Shown in pieces: positions 1 to 14,300 of a stretch of DNA of 64,000 nucleotides. The stretch's first letter is position 1. The number at the start of each line of letters is the position of its first letter. The stretch is from positions 4,674,501-4,738,500 of the forward strand of contig WPIO01000024.1 of the NCBI GenBank assembly GCA_009760855.2. The letters are read 5' to 3'. Made by a program: the position numbers and the translations under genes. Source of the DNA: Cristatella mucedo. Taxonomy: Eukaryota > Bryozoa > Phylactolaemata > Cristatellidae. The notes beneath the pieces are model-generated. The model searched no databases. It had not been told where the DNA came from and saw nothing but the letters and a program-made list of their open reading frames with translations.

Positions 1-420
1 TCGGAATGCAACAGTTTACCAATACCTCATACAAACTAAAAATCTTTTAGAGACCATGATTTTAGTTCGTATGCTCCCAAAGCCTGGAACTCCCTCCCAA
101 CTTGCGTCAGAACATTCCCTGACTTGACAACATTTATAAAGAACTTAAAAACACACCCTTTAAGGACAGCATTTAGTGAGTCCCTGTGATCGTCCTTTAT
201 GTGCTTATGTGTGCTAACACTGTGCATGCTGCCACTAACCGCATTTGCATGCTGACCCTGTGCATGTCGCCCCTAACCATATTATTCATTTTGTTTGTTT
301 TTCAAGCATGATTTTACTTACCATTTCATTGCATTTCACTTTGCAGCAAATTTAAAGGGCCTAGAAAGTGATTAATTTCTCTCTGAGGGCGTTTTATCAA
401 GTGCATTATTATAATTGTTT
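1..420 (+). mobile_element. LINE-A copy, 3' end (enters from left edge)
   Basis: This is the 3' part of a CR1/L2-like non-LTR retrotransposon, cut by the window edge. The first 190 bases still resemble the C-terminal coding part shared by other copies (motifs like WNSLP and LKTHL, with frame damage). The 3' UTR follows (GTGCATGCTGCCACTAACC blocks) and then the family 3' end, a GAGGGCG-TTTATCAAGTGC block with an (ATT)n-like tail near 400-418. Family membership rests on comparison with the copies near 20 kb and 37 kb. Confidence 0.8.
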
Positions 421-718
421 GTGTACTTGTGTTTTTATGTGGAAGTGTGTGTGTGTGTGTGCGTGTTTGTGTGCACAAGTGTGTTTTGTGGTTCTGTTGC
501 TTAAGCTGGACCAAATTTATTGAGTTCCTTTTACCTCATAATAGAAAAGCTTAGATTTAAGTTTACAAAATAAATTTATAGATTCAGTTAGTGGGCCTAG
601 TTACTGAATTACTCATTATTTTCGCAATAAAGTTAAACCATATTGACCGATACTTAGCATGATATGACATGTCTTGTGGAGTTGCACTTGAAATGTAAAT
701 GTTCATGTGAGCATGTGT

Positions 719-722
719 GCTC

Positions 723-766
<44 letters not shown>

Positions 767-903
767 GTGTGAGTGTGTGTGTGTCTGCTTGCATATAAAC
801 GGTTGTCATACTTAAGCACGACTGAATATCCTGTTGACAGTAAAATACACAAACTTAGATCTGAGTGAACAGAATAAAATTATATATATATATATATATA
901 TAT
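719..903. repeat. (GT)n and (TA)n microsatellites
   Basis: A (GT)n tract runs at about 724-784 with a few interruptions, and a pure (TA)n tract of about 20 bases follows at about 881-902. A shorter GT-rich patch lies upstream at 443-475. Confidence 0.95.
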
Positions 904-1825
904 TAGTTAATAAATGCAGTTAATTCATAAATCAACCATTTTCAAATGTAAAAATTTAAGGTAAACTGCCTTGGCCGTAAGTGAGCTAAACCATACTCGC
1001 CGGTTGTTTCCCTTGCAGGACGAATTTTCTCGGCTTCCCTGTATTAGCGAACTTACCGATGGTGGACTTTATTCTAAGCGCTTCCAATATACCTAAACCT
1101 TCTAAGTTATTTTGTGTTGGCTTGACTGTAGACGCACTTTCTTTACTTTAGTTGTTGCATGAACAATATTTGCTACTTGCTTGCTTCATTCTACGACCTC
1201 AATAAAGTTCCACTTTGTTTGGTTGGCCGGCCCAAGTGTCCACTGACCTAGAAGCCGAGCCTCGCCCACTGACTCCTGGCTTACAGCTTTATTTACTATA
1301 TTGTAAGCCCCACCCCAGATAAATCTATGGGAGATTCTACTTGCCCATGTCTATCGCATACAAGATGTAGGTGCAGCATGACGTTTGGGTCGGTCGAGGT
1401 CAATCAAGCTGCTTTCCAATACACCAAATCAGCATGTGCAAGCATAAGCTTCCGTATTGCTAGTGATAAATTGGGTTCGGTAGGGTCAGAGAATTCAGGG
1501 TGCTGTTATTTCAAAGCCAATCGTAGCAGAATTCTTTTAAGTTCATGGTTATGTAAAGTCCTACCATATCGTTGTCCATTATAACCTATGAGAGATGTCG
1601 CAACCACATATACGAATTATCAAATTGGCTCTTCATTTCCACTTCTAATCACCGAAAACTTACGACAGCATAAATATTGCTTGTCATCTCGAAGGACGCA
1701 TCGTAAATTTGTCAGTCTTGGACCGAAAAAGAGAAAAACTAAGGGATTGACTAAAAACCGACCTTTCTTACCGATTTTGATATCATGCTTTAATCGTTTC
1801 AGCAAGAACAGGTTTTGAAACTATT
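904..1825. other. No recognisable feature
   Basis: Two small plus-strand open frames fall here (1327-1584 and 1588-1818). Neither has a recognisable domain or clear splice context, so I see no supportable gene. Confidence 0.5.
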
Positions 1826-3290
1826 GGAAACAACAATAACAATAATAAAAACTGGATATAGCTGCCTCAGTAAAATTAACCTCTTTCTAAGAACGTTATT
1901 TTGTTGCAAATAAAGCATCATCAAATGGTTAGTTGTAGCATTCTCAATGACAATTAGTATAGTTTGGTTAGAGTTGACATACACAGGATCAAGCATGCAT
2001 ATACGGTTAGTGGCAGCATTCATGGTATAAACACACATAAGCGCATATAGGACGAATCACAAGGAGCCACTAAATTCTGTGATGCATTTGTAAGATTTTT
2101 ATTTTTTGTCTACAGAACATAGGATTTCATGATGGCTGACAGAAAAGTGCAGGCTTTGGGAGCATACCAGCTAAAGGCAGATTCTCCGAGCGATTAGAGG
2201 TCGTACGAGCTATCTGATTATTGTCACAAAAGCTGGTGGTTCGATACCTAGCCTGCTGAATGAGTAGCTCTAATATGAAAGCTGGAGCTAACGATTGAAA
2301 GCACCTAAAACTATCTGAGAGAAACTTGAAGTCGATGCCTTGCTTCACTGGTAGCAAGTCCATGTCGGCAAGATGTGGTTTGATGTGGCAACCACGAACA
2401 CATATTAGGCAAGCCTAGCTGCAGAGAATTACACCAACTGCAAGCGAATGATTGCAAATGCCTAAGGAACACCAACTAGTGAGTTACAGAAATCAAGACG
2501 GCATGTCACATTTTTGCACCAATTTGGATTTACTATAACAGTCTAAGCAAGTCAGAATTTTAAAAGTGTTATGCTGCTGAAAGTCGGTAAGATGTATTGT
2601 GGAGCAAATGGCTTAATCTAATTGAATGTGACTTCTAACGGGACTCCAAGATTCCATGGAGATTCAGCAGGAGGAATGCTAGCAGAGCCCATTTTGAGTG
2701 CTAGGTTTTCCAATTTCTGAACTGCACTTTGTTTGCCCGTAGCTAGTAGGTTGGTTTCGCGATCGTTTAATTTTAGAAAGCTTGCTGCCGTCCCTGTGTA
2801 GATGTCAATAATACATGCAGCAAGGGAATTGAGAGAACTCGGCGTACTGGATGGCTGGCAAATATGAATGCGAATGTACAATTGAGTGCCATATGCAAAG
2901 AAGTGAAAACCTAAATTGTGCATGACAATCACATCGGTAAGATGGGAGGATAAACCATAAAATGAACCGGACCAAGCAAAACCTCCCTATGTATCATAGA
3001 CGTCTTTGGTTTATCGTATTATGTTTTGTTCATTAACATTTATAATCTTGAGTCTCCTACTGAAATCGGACCAGAAAAAATTCAGTGCAGTGCCATTGAT
3101 GCCCAGGCGAGATAAGAAACCTTGGACAAAGACGTGTTGATCGCTAGTATCGAAAGCTGCCATGCGATCGAGCAAAATCTAAACAGAGACTCGACCTAAG
3201 TCTGCATTCTGAGGATCGTAAGAGACCTGAAGCATTACTGACTCCGTGGAGTGATTATCTCTAAACGAAGACATAAACTTACTGGTAATG
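1826..3290 (-). mobile_element. LINE-A copy, 5'-truncated and degenerate
   Basis: Read on the minus strand, the family 3' end with ATT-like tail lies at about 1826-1900, then the 3' UTR blocks, then degenerate reverse transcriptase coding sequence. At 2618-2932 the RT catalytic region reads FAYGTQLY where the intact family has FYADDTQL, so both catalytic aspartates are lost. Sequence matching the AAFDT RT motif is found near 3150. Many frameshifts show it is dead. Confidence 0.8.
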
Positions 3291-4686
3291 TTGGTTACAC
3301 GCTTGTTTTCCTAGTTATAATATCGTGCTGAGTACATACCTTTACGTTTTAATTCGAGGGTGGGATTTATAATTACGGCATTTGCTAGGTAATATACGTT
3401 TGTTTTCGCTTATAACTTGACAAGTTATGCTAGTAATGTAGATACGTGAAATTATATTTAGAAAACCTCGATCAGACTGGATATGAATTTTTTATTGGTG
3501 TCGTCATTAAAAACCAAAATATATCCAGCTCTCTTTTCTGACAAGATTAGAAGTAGCTAGCTTGAAATTCAAAGCTAAGAAATAATGGACATGCTCAGTT
3601 ACTTACAAAAAATAGCCTGTAACATAAAGTACAGCTTTGCTTTGCATAAATGCTTGAAAATGAATGGATACGATGGGTCTTTCATTAGCATGTTTTAAAA
3701 TCCAGCATATTTTTAGATAAGCACTTTTCTATGGCAAGCGATAGTAACCTACTTAGGTTAACTAGCCAATATTTAGGGATGTGCTGGAATGGTCAACCTA
3801 ATACGTTATCAGAGACGGCACCATTTTGCAAGCCTTATCTAACATCAAGCAAATACAAATTTGAGTTCTAACGAACAGCAGCAATCCCCAAATCAAGTTA
3901 TGGTTATTCAGTAAAAAAACAGCACACATGATGGAACTCACAAAAGTTGAGAGAACGACTCAAGAAAACTGTTTCTCTATCTTAAGGCTTCATTCAGATA
4001 AAGTTCAGTTAAGCCATTCCAAGAATAGAAAATGAATTCATGATTGCACTACACATATCAAGGCTATTAATTTATACTACATAGGGAATTTTGAAAGAAT
4101 TAGAAAACAGTCCTAATTAAATGCATACATAGATACTGTTTCATCAGTGGGTATCTCCCAATTTAGGTGATACATCATCTGGGTCCGGACGGGTTAGCAA
4201 GAAATGTGACCTTTCGTGTTTGCAAAATACTAAGATTGGTTCTCCCATTATTTTAAAAATGGCTGCTTGCCACTCGAAAACGTGTAAATAAGGAAAACTA
4301 GGCAGTTAGTAACTTTTAGGTAAATATCATAAAGGAAATCTGCTGAAACGAACTTACTGTTTTGCTTTTATGGGATCACCTACTTTTTGTTGTGTGAAAT
4401 GGGACTTCAATTTATATTTTTGCTTTGCTTTCAAATAGGGAAGTATGCACAGGCTATGTGGCACAAACTGCTATTAGTAATCTAATCATGATTCTTTGAC
4501 TGAGCCACCAGGCATTATGAAAAGGTATCTAAAGGGGAGCAATTTATTGTTACCGATTTTTAATCGTAATTATTCATCCGACAGTTTAATTATCTACAAA
4601 ATCAGTCACTACGTAGGTCATGAAGTTATGCTTGATGCATTTGAACTTTTCGGATTAGCCCAATCGAATTTCCTAGATGGTGGTCT
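3291..4686. other. No recognisable feature (downstream of gene 1)
   Basis: AT-rich sequence beyond the 3' end of gene 1. No conserved coding, RNA or repeat structure was recognised. Confidence 0.5.
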
Positions 4687-4692
4687 TTTATT
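4687..4692 (-). terminator. Candidate polyadenylation signal of gene 1
   Basis: TTTATT on the plus strand is AATAAA on the minus strand, about 175 bases past the gene 1 stop codon at 4867-4869. A second AATAAA lies near 4541. In AT-rich DNA this hexamer arises by chance, so support comes only from position. Confidence 0.4.
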
Positions 4693-4866
4693 CTTTTTTT
4701 CATAAAGTAGTATTTATAAGAATAATTTTGCATTGCACCCGGAAAGAACCTTTTTCTATCCAGGTGCTTGAAAATTTACTCGGAGAGAATCAGATGCTAA
4801 GAGTTAATGGCATCCTAGATATCATGCTTAGATATGCAGGCAACATAAAGTACACTGTTTCATTTC

Positions 4867-5329
4867 TTAGACATGCAGGAGTAAGATTGAAGAAGATACT
4901 TGGGGCTGCCCGTAATTTAGATTGATAATTTGCAAGCTGCTGTGAATATTGGGCTGACTTAAGTTAGCTAGTAATGCAGTAAACACAAAGGCAAGTTCAA
5001 CTGCACCACGATTACTCAGCAGAGCCGATGCTTTAACAAAATTTCTCACAATTTGAAGCAATGTCTCAATACCGGCATGTTTTTTAGTGCTTGAACTTAA
5101 ATGTAATGCTCTGTTCAATCCATCGCTTGACTGTCGTGAACGTTGAGAACCTTCTCGGGGCACTGGCAAAGGATTTTTTGTTACCATTGACGTAGATGTC
5201 ATCAACTTCGCATGGCATTCGAGGAATAGAAATCCGTCATACCCAGTGAACGTGAAAGCCGGATATTTGAACTGGTATTTATGATGACCTGAAGAATCAA
5301 TTATCTTTACCCAGTCCACTGCTGGGAGG
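4867..5329 (-). CDS. Gene 1 exon: end of ZP-C and C-terminal tail
   Basis: The acceptor (TTTGTAG) lies just above 5329, and the first base completes a split Gly codon, phase 2. The exon opens with LPAVDW, then the ZP-C hallmark [18 protein letters not shown], in which a conserved Phe-rich strand precedes a cysteine. Further cysteines normally expected after this point are not seen. A basic stretch, SQRSRQSS, could be a proprotein-convertase site. Later there is a hydrophobic patch ([16 protein letters not shown]) and a stop at 4867-4869. The tail is about 90 residues, cysteine-free and unlike known ZP tails. A further small intron inside the tail (GT at the ATG-GTAACA site) cannot be excluded. 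Confidence 0.75.
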
Positions 5330-8300
5330 CTACAAAGATTGCCAAATAACAGTTTTTAAGCTAGACATACGAGGCCGTAGTTGATTGTATTCGGTAAGCC
5401 GGTAAAACAACGAGCTTTTTGTGCAACTTAATAATCCGTATAATGAATGCATCTTGTTTAATGGCTGCAACATTTTCCTAATCTAATAACATTTTTAGAA
5501 CATTTCGCAGTACTACTGAGTGAAATGTGAGCATTTGTTAAGTTATTTGCTTCAAGTTACCCTCAATCTTAGTGTCTGCTCTATATTTTCTCTGTAAATT
5601 CTAAGCTCTTACATGTCTTTGAAGAGATTGAATTATCTGGAAGTGCTAGGAAAATAAATATGGTTGTAATCAATGTTTCATCCTGAAAAAAATCAGCATC
5701 TATATTGACCAGCATGATGCAAAATTGCCTGCGTAATCTGGATCGGAGTTCAGTATACCGCTTTTGCTTCTATCAAATGGGTAAAATTACGCAGGAAATA
5801 TGTTAAAAACTAACTGAAACTGATTTTCTTAGGTTATTTCTAAGCTTTTGTCTATGGTTGTGGATTTTACTACAAGCTCATCACAAGAAAAACTCAAGAG
5901 ACCTCGCTTGTCTTCTTAGGTCCCTACTAGCAAAAAAATTGTTGCTATTGAATATAGGATAGTTTTAAAGTACTATACAATAAATGGTTTTTATGTTATA
6001 TCTAATTTCACGTGTATCTACTAGAGCAATGTCGAACATTCTGATTCTTTTTATCAAAGCTATTGCAACAGAAACGTGCTCGGAAATAACTATAGGAGTA
6101 ACAGATCGGCTGTATTAGTAGCATTTCCCAAACCTTAGTATACCTCTAATTATGCTAATAATTTATTAGAGTATAACAATTAACTAATTAAATATCTAAT
6201 AACTTGACCGAGCTTAAAGCCTCGGATTGAATTCATCTGGTCTTTTGAACACTTCAAGCTGATACTAAGTCAAAAATCATTTTAAATGTTGCGATCGTAT
6301 ATTCTGTTTTCGAAATATTTCTGATGCTAACATGTCAATTTCTTCCTTGGTGGTCAGCCTATTCTCCGAGATTTAAGGTAATCCTAAAGAGCACAGCCAT
6401 CAATCTGCATGATCGTAGTGAGCCAACACGTGCCGCAAACCAAGTTTTCTCTGGTGGCTTTCAAGATCATTACGATGCGATTAGAATTTCATCTCAATAT
6501 CTTTTTCATCATAGGCACAAGTAAGAAATAGAAAAATTAATACTAAAAATATAAATTCTTAATTTCGATGAAATTACGGTTACGAAATGAATGTCATGCT
6601 CACAACGCTTTTCACAGTGGCTCTTCAAAGTAAATGAAGATCGTCGCTTACCAGCTAAGTGAACTAAATGTAAAAACCCAGGAAAATGCTTGCATTATCT
6701 CTTATATTCACACTTTTAAGTCTTCAGAAGAACTATTAAGTCAAGAACGTGTATTCTGAGAGAAAGTTCTTCCTTGTGAGTGTAAGCACTTACATAGATT
6801 AATTAAATTTATAGGCTACGTGAATTAAGGAAAATATGGCAACATGTTTAGCCAGATTTACTTAGTAATTGCGGACGCAATTTTGCATGGCATATCAGTT
6901 ACATTAGAAAATAGATACCTCCAAAAAAATTAAATATATCATGACTGAAGTGGTTTCTACCGATTGGAAGTCTAAGTAAATCACAAGCTGGTCAAAACGC
7001 ATATACTGTCGTACTGCAGTGCTAAAGAACCACATTCAACAAGATATACCTAAGCAAAATTACGTGAAAGAAATGATGACTTCCACATATCTATCTGAAC
7101 AAATATGATGGCTCACCCGTTTAAAATAACTTGATCGTTTAGTTTATATGTTCACTTTCAGGGAATCTCCATTTTGAGGCTGGTATGAATAAAGCTGCTA
7201 GTGGGCATTTCCAGCCATATCATTTACCATAATTCTCACAGCTAAAAATTCTCATTTGGAATATTCGAAATTGCATAACCACCACGACTCGATGCATAGG
7301 CAAATCGGTATCACTTTTACTTATTACCTAGCTTCGATTCCAGTGAGAACTCTCTCCTGGCTAACTGGGAGACACTAATATGGTATTCTCACTAAGGAAA
7401 AAATCGTAACTTCTCATTTACAACGATATCGCATCGACTTAAGCAATTTATGACTACACATGCTATTTCAGTGAGATGTACGTTTACTCGTCCTTGCAGA
7501 CTGCAAAAAAAAGTTGACCAAATATACCAGGGGTGTACACCACGTGGCCCGCGTGCCTCAATCCGGCCCGCCGAGGTCTTCTATGCGGCCCGCAACGTTA
7601 TCCCAAAAATATTTGTCACTCCATGTTTTTCGTTAATTTTTATTTATTACTAACGGCGATATAAGGTGCTGTGATGTATTTCACGCATGCTTGAAGCGTG
7701 AAGGTGTCCGAATAGCTATTTTGGGATGAAGGTAAAAAAATCGATTTATTTTGCTAGCCTTTAGTGAACATTTTGGCGTGAAAGGGCAATATATTTGTGC
7801 TACAGTGTCGCCATTACGATCAAATTTATAAAGCTTCCGCAAGCGGAATTAACTGTTTCACACTGTGGATAGAAAAAAGAGCCGTTTCTCAGCTGCTGCT
7901 GCACGAACTGGAATCAGTCAGGTAGTTTTTTCACAAAACGCGTATTGCTCAGCTTACTTACTAATAATAAGGTATTGCTGTGATAAAATATAAATTAATC
8001 AATTCGTAACTGATCTGTTTTTATTTCACAGACAAAAATTGTGGCGAATGTGAATACTAGCAAAAAACGAAAACTTGACTCAGAAGGAAGACATCTTGGA
8101 CTGTAGACTATTTTGTAATGGAACGCTTCGGTAGGATAATGTGCCTAATGTGTCAAGAAACAATTGCCGTTTCAAAGGAGTACAATGTTAAGCAACATTT
8201 TCAACAAAGCATGGCGACAGGTACAACAGCCTGACTGGTAAACTTCGAATTGATCGCATGAACTCGTTAAAACAGGGCATCATCGGACAGCATTTATTGT

Positions 8301-11300
8301 TTACAGCAGTCAGCAACAAGTCTGAGGCTTCAACCAAAGTAAGTTTTTTAATAGCTGAAGCTGTAGCTAACCGGGGGAAATCATTTTCCGATGGTGAATT
8401 TGTTAAGGAATGCCTCAGGCTGTTCACTGGTGTGGTCTGTCCAGAAAACGGTTCTCAAACAGAAACTTTCTCATCAAACGGTTGCGAGAACAGTTGACGA
8501 ACTCGCATCCAACATAGAAGAAAGTCTCACTAAAAGAATTGCTGAATGCGAATTTTATTCTCTTGCGCTCGACGAAAGCACGGACAATAGCTATACGGCT
8601 CAACTGTCGGTGTTTGTACGAGGAGTAACAGGAAAGTTTGTCCTTATCGAAGAACTGTTGGATATATGTTCAATGAAAGGCACTACAACGGGGAGGGATA
8701 TTTTGGATCAGGTCAAGAGGGTCCTCACAAAATGTAATCTTCCGGAAACTAAATTGATTGGTTTAACCACAGACGGAGCCCCTTCAATTACAGGTAGACA
8801 CAATGGATTTGTATCTTTAATGGTAAAATTAGTACCTCACAAAATTTTCAGTCATCACTGCATCATCCACCAAGAACAGCTATGTGAAAACGCCTTGAGC
8901 GTGCAACATGTAATGGACAATGTAGTTTCAACAGTCAATGTGATAAAGTCTAGTGCGCTTAACCACAGACAATTTTAGGCTTTCCTTGAAGAGTTGGGAT
9001 CAGATCATTGTGATGTTATTTATTTCTGCCAAGTCTGTTGGCTAAGTAGGGCAAACACGTTAGCCAGGTTTTGGTCACTTCGGGACGAAATAAAAACATT
9101 TATGACAGAAAATGGGAAAAGATGTTGGTTTCCTCGATGACCAGCAGTGGTTGAATGACTTGGCTTTTTTGGTGGACATGACCAAACATCTTGCAGATCT
9201 TAATGTCAAACTCCAAGGTAAGGATTGAATGGTCCATAAAATGTTTGAGTGTGTTGTCGCGTTTGTGCAAAAGCTGAAACTTTTCCGGAAACACTTAGAT
9301 CAGAAGAAACTGTTGCATTTCACAACACTAGCACCAAGATCGCCTGAAACGCTGGCTCATATGAAGTACTCCAATCTTGTTAGCAAACTGGTTGATGAAT
9401 TCGATGAGAGGTTTCAGGATTTCCAGCAACATGCGGATGACATGACCATGACTAGTAATCCATTTAATATCGATGCACCTGATGAATTTCAACTCGAACT
9501 AATCGACATTCATAATGACAGCAATTTAAAAACTGCTTATGATCAGCACGACCTTGTTACCTTTTACAAGCAGTATGTTTCATCAGAGTCTTTTCCTAAC
9601 CTAGCCAAACATGCTCGCAGGTATATTGCACTTTTTGGCAGCACATATCGCTGTGAACAGCTTTTTTCCAGACTGAAAAATGTAAAAACAAGGACTTAAT
9701 CCGTTCTCACAGATGAACACGTATCAGGAATCCTTAGAATTGCCACATCCACTGTTGTAGCAGATGTCGACTTTTTATGCAAACAGAAGGAATGCCAAAT
9801 ATCTCATTGATGCCTGCAGTGCAGAAGACATTTAATACCTGTGGCCTTTAATTAATCCGAAGACATTAATATTATGTGAGTCCTTGCCATGTAATTTTGT
9901 AAGTTTTATAAGTTTTCTGTCTTCATGTTATTAAAATAAAAATCCAAAAGTAAAAGATTGACCATAATGTCTATCAAAATATTTTCCAAGACACATGATT
10001 AAATTTTTATTATCTATTACTTTTAATTATAATTATGCCAAAAAATACCATTGTATTGCGGTTTATTTATTAAGTATAATAGTAATAGTCATATTAAATT
10101 ACGATCTTATTTTCTGATGCAGTCAACTACGCCAATTTACATGTGGCCCCCGGACCTTTTAAATTTTTTTAATGTGGCCCCCCAACGCAAAATGGTTGGA
10201 CACCCCTATAATATTCCAAACAAAAAACATAGAATACGAGCCAGCTCTCATTCAGGCCTTCAAACAGCTCACCCGTTTGTTATAAGGGTAACCGATTTCA
10301 TTTCTATCCAATCTTGAGGTCGGACTGAGCAGTTCTTCACGACAAACGTCAGATCGACATCCTGAGTACTTAGTGAAATTTCTGCATACAAAACGGCGCT
10401 CTCCATAGTTGTATCATCCCTAATTTTGGCGGTACAATTGACATTGTAGCATAGTTGCATGCTGAAACCAAATAATTCATCCATGTGAAGCGAGAAGGAT
10501 ACTGTTAGGAAGTGCATACCACTTGACGTAGTATAAAATCAGGCAAGATAGAAAAAAATAAGCATACAACTCCAGCGTGCATCACCAGGCAATGCTGTCA
10601 TACAGCATTCAGTTTCGGGATGAGTGCAGACAACTTGTCTGATTGGGCTTATATGGGCTTAAACAAATTTGCATATTGACCGAATTTGGATCAACAGATT
10701 TACTGCTTAACATTATAACTATTTGTTTTTATAACAGAGCTGTTCTTACAATCTTGCAATTTGAAATCTTGCAATTGCTTTCATATAAGCAGTGCTATGA
10801 ATTCAATTTTAATTTAAAAAATCATTGCATAGATTTTGCTTACACAAAATTTAAACGTCTATATACCACATTTATTCATCGTATGAATGTGCTTGCAAAA
10901 ATATAAATGAAAATAAGTGCAGCTTGAAAATCTTACTAGAGTGATCCAAGCTTGTTAACACCGATAATATATCTTAAGACGAAAATAAGTATTACAGCTA
11001 CTGGGTATGCTCATCCTTTTTTAATTCCGGAATATATATCTTTATTTTTTTTCCTGCCTGGCTTACACATTCTGCTAGGCTAGAGAACCTTTTTTTTATC
11101 TGCACTCGCATACTGCTAAGCACTACGTGCTTCAAATCGTCAGCTCACAAGTGCCGACAGCTTGTCTATTAAAGCAGGGTCTCCAAAGCATTTCAGAGTA
11201 GTTCGAGACAAACTAAACGAATTGAGAGAGAAGAGCAGGTGGTACGATGCATAGCATGATTGGGTAATGTTTCTCTAGGTAGGCTGAAAGGAAGAGAAAA

Positions 11301-14300
11301 AAAGGGACTACAAGTGAATGACAATACCTTAAAGTCCAAGCGAAGCTAGGTTTGGAGCTACTTCAAAGCAGATAGAAGTCGCAGAACAAGGCATCGGTGA
11401 TGCTCACAACAGATATATTTAACTGTAAAACTGCGAGCCCAGTTAAAGCACCTGATTGCAGAGACTGGTGGAACTTCAAGCAGTGAGCTGCGTAAGTCGA
11501 TAAGGGAGGTCAGAAACGAATGAAACAAATAGGATGTGGTAGGTTGGTCTTTGCAGAATCATATTTTAGCAACTTTACGTGTCTGATAGTAGACAACCTT
11601 GCCTGTGGAGCTGATGTGATTGACTTGTGAGAGGTCATTTTTGGAACAGAAAACCTTTCGAGCAGTGTCTAGGAAAAGAATGCTGGCACAGCCGATTTGG
11701 AGCATAATATTTCCGATTTTTGAATCATCACTTTGTTTACCCACATCTAGTAACTTGGTCCGTTTCGTCATTCAGTTAAAAAGGTTTTCGGTTATAAACG
11801 TGCAGATGTACGGAATTCATGCAGGAGGAGAAATGTGGGATTAGAGCAAGTGGCAGAGAGCACCTTGCTTAATCATGTTAAAATTCCGAGCACCGGCTTG
11901 CCTTAAGTTTGTTGAGCCAATACTTGTAGGTGCCGTAGTTAATGTGACGGGAACCGTCTTCACCAAAGCGGAGGATGAACTTCTCCGCCCAATGATGCAA
12001 GTAAATGGAATGTTGACGGTGGCAGCAAACCGTATTATGGAGTTCTTGATATGGCTTCCTTGGCTGACCACCACGTTTCTATACTTTATGCCATCTCTCT
12101 CTTCCTGAAAAATAAATATAGCTGGACCCTCAGCTATGAATGTATGATATAACCCCCCAATGACTAATCAATGAACCAGAAAGTACGGTCGTAGTAAATC
12201 ACTTCTCCCTCCACAGCAGTTATACTCCCGCAAAAAAACCACAAGTTATAGTCATTAATGCTATTAGACTTTGATCGCATAAAAATAATCACTAGCAAAG
12301 ATGCTTTGAAAACATCTATTTATGAATGTCCTAAGCATCATCTTAAGCACTGCTTCAGGCTAATACAACTAGATTATACTCATTAGTAGTCTTTTAAAGC
12401 AGTCAAAAACTTTAGTAATGAGCACAGCTGCAAACAAAAGCTCTCAGTCGCAGGAGCACTAAATGCTAAAATCCAAAATCCTCGACTGCATGAATTCATC
12501 AAGCCTTATTTACTGTGTAGGAGCTAAGAGATTCTATCAAAATACATTCCAAAGAATGGAATAATAAAACAGTAAAGCTATTAATCCGCTATAGAGAATT
12601 CATCCTAGTATCTACACATGCCAGTGGATAATTATTTTTACTGCATTTTTAGCTCACATACTCACGATATAAGTTTTGAATGCATCTAACACATCCACTA
12701 AATAACCTAATTTAATCATGCAGCTTTTCCTATCTACAGATGGAAAACTTAAGTTTGGGAGATAACAAACTACTGCAATATAACTCAATGGCTGTGCTAA
12801 ATATTTCCATTAAATCTGTTGGCCAACTCCCTTTGTGCAGAGCCCATCTCGCAGAGCCCATTCATGTTCGGTTTAGTGTCAGGGTGGGCAGCCAGATATA
12901 TGCACTGGAACTGTTGGTGATTAGAGATTTTATTGCGCATGCTAGAGAAGAGAGTAGCTGAGCAGGCTATAGGCACCAGAGACTTTAAGTGCCGGCGATA
13001 TGATGACAATGGAAAGCTAAAAAAAACAGTATGCTTAATAATTTAAAAAACTCATTCAATTGCTGTAGCCACAGCTAAGTTACAGTTGGTGGTAAAACTA
13101 GAAATATGAGCAGACAGATTGAACTAATTCCAAAATATCCTTCATAGGATGTATTTGCTGTTATACTTTTTGTTTATCTTATAATGGTGATATTCTTTAG
13201 CTTTCTCCTTAAGTACGGTGAGAACTTGTTAGTGAGGATTCGATATTTTAAACTGATCATGTTTGTCTGCTTTAGCTGGAAAAAAATCTCAGACAAGGTT
13301 TTCCGGTGTATTTGAATAAAAGCACAAACTGAGGAAAATTAGATCGTACACTTATGTTGTTTACTCAAAATGGATGCGGCTCTTCGCTCATCAACAGCAA
13401 TGCGTTCTTAATGTAGAATCCTTAGACGGTCAAAACTGCATCCTTCTTGGCATACTATAAAATCGCTTATTCGTGGCATTCTGTCGTAATATCTTTCAAT
13501 ATCTTTGATATTCATCAAATTCAAACGGGTCGTAATATCTTTGAAAGACTAGGCTCGTCCGCTTCAGGTGACTCCGAAAAGTGGGAATCGAGTGAATCAG
13601 TTGGTAGCTGGCCTTGGCTTGACTTTACCCGACTGCGAAGCAGAATGAAGAGACAAGGCAAAGTGTTGACATTACTCAGTGTCTCATCTGTCTCGGAGAC
13701 TAAGCACAAGCTAAGCACATTTACTATAAGAGGATTAGCTCCAAGTCAAAAAGACCAATGGCATCGAGTTTGCTTGCGCCAACAGTGAATTCATCTACAC
13801 GAAATGCTGAAAGATGATTATTGGGATATTTTCATGCAGCCAGATAAAAAATATCCATTGAATCACCACTGAATCAAAAATTGAAAGCATTACGGACCGT
13901 TTCTATTGCCGATTTGAAGAGGCCAACGCAAAATGCTTGGTCGGTCTGTTCGTTCCCTCATTTATCGAGGAACAGCCACGTCGGTCACAGTTAGCAATCA
14001 TATAGCTTCAATGAAGCAAACGTCTTTGACCTCGACTAGCAGGCAATGGAATCCAATTTTGGGTAAGTCCAGTGATTCCCAAACGGTAACATTCACCGAG
14101 CCTTCTACACTCAGTCTATCGTGGACTACCTGTTTCTATTCCTGTGATAGCTTATGTGTGGTGAGCTAAATTTCTCACATCAGGTGTAGTTAAAGGCTTT
14201 GGAAGGCCAAGTGCATTTTTTGCGGTAGCCCAGCCAAAACAAAGTTACAATTATCTATTAGAAGCAGAACTACAGAGCTCGTTTAAAGATACATTCCAAT

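Noticed and set aside
8041-9810. Domesticated hAT transposase gene
   Set aside because: At least three in-frame stops and several frameshifts, and intact transposon ends; it is a dead transposon copy.
11896-11910. GC-AG donor (AAG|GCAAGC) for the ZP-N exon
   Set aside because: It would leave phase 2 while the next exon needs phase 1; the GT site at 11922-11923 fits.
13447-13788. 113-codon plus-strand frame as a gene
   Set aside because: No domain, no neighbouring exons, and it sits in a gene 1 intron of average composition.
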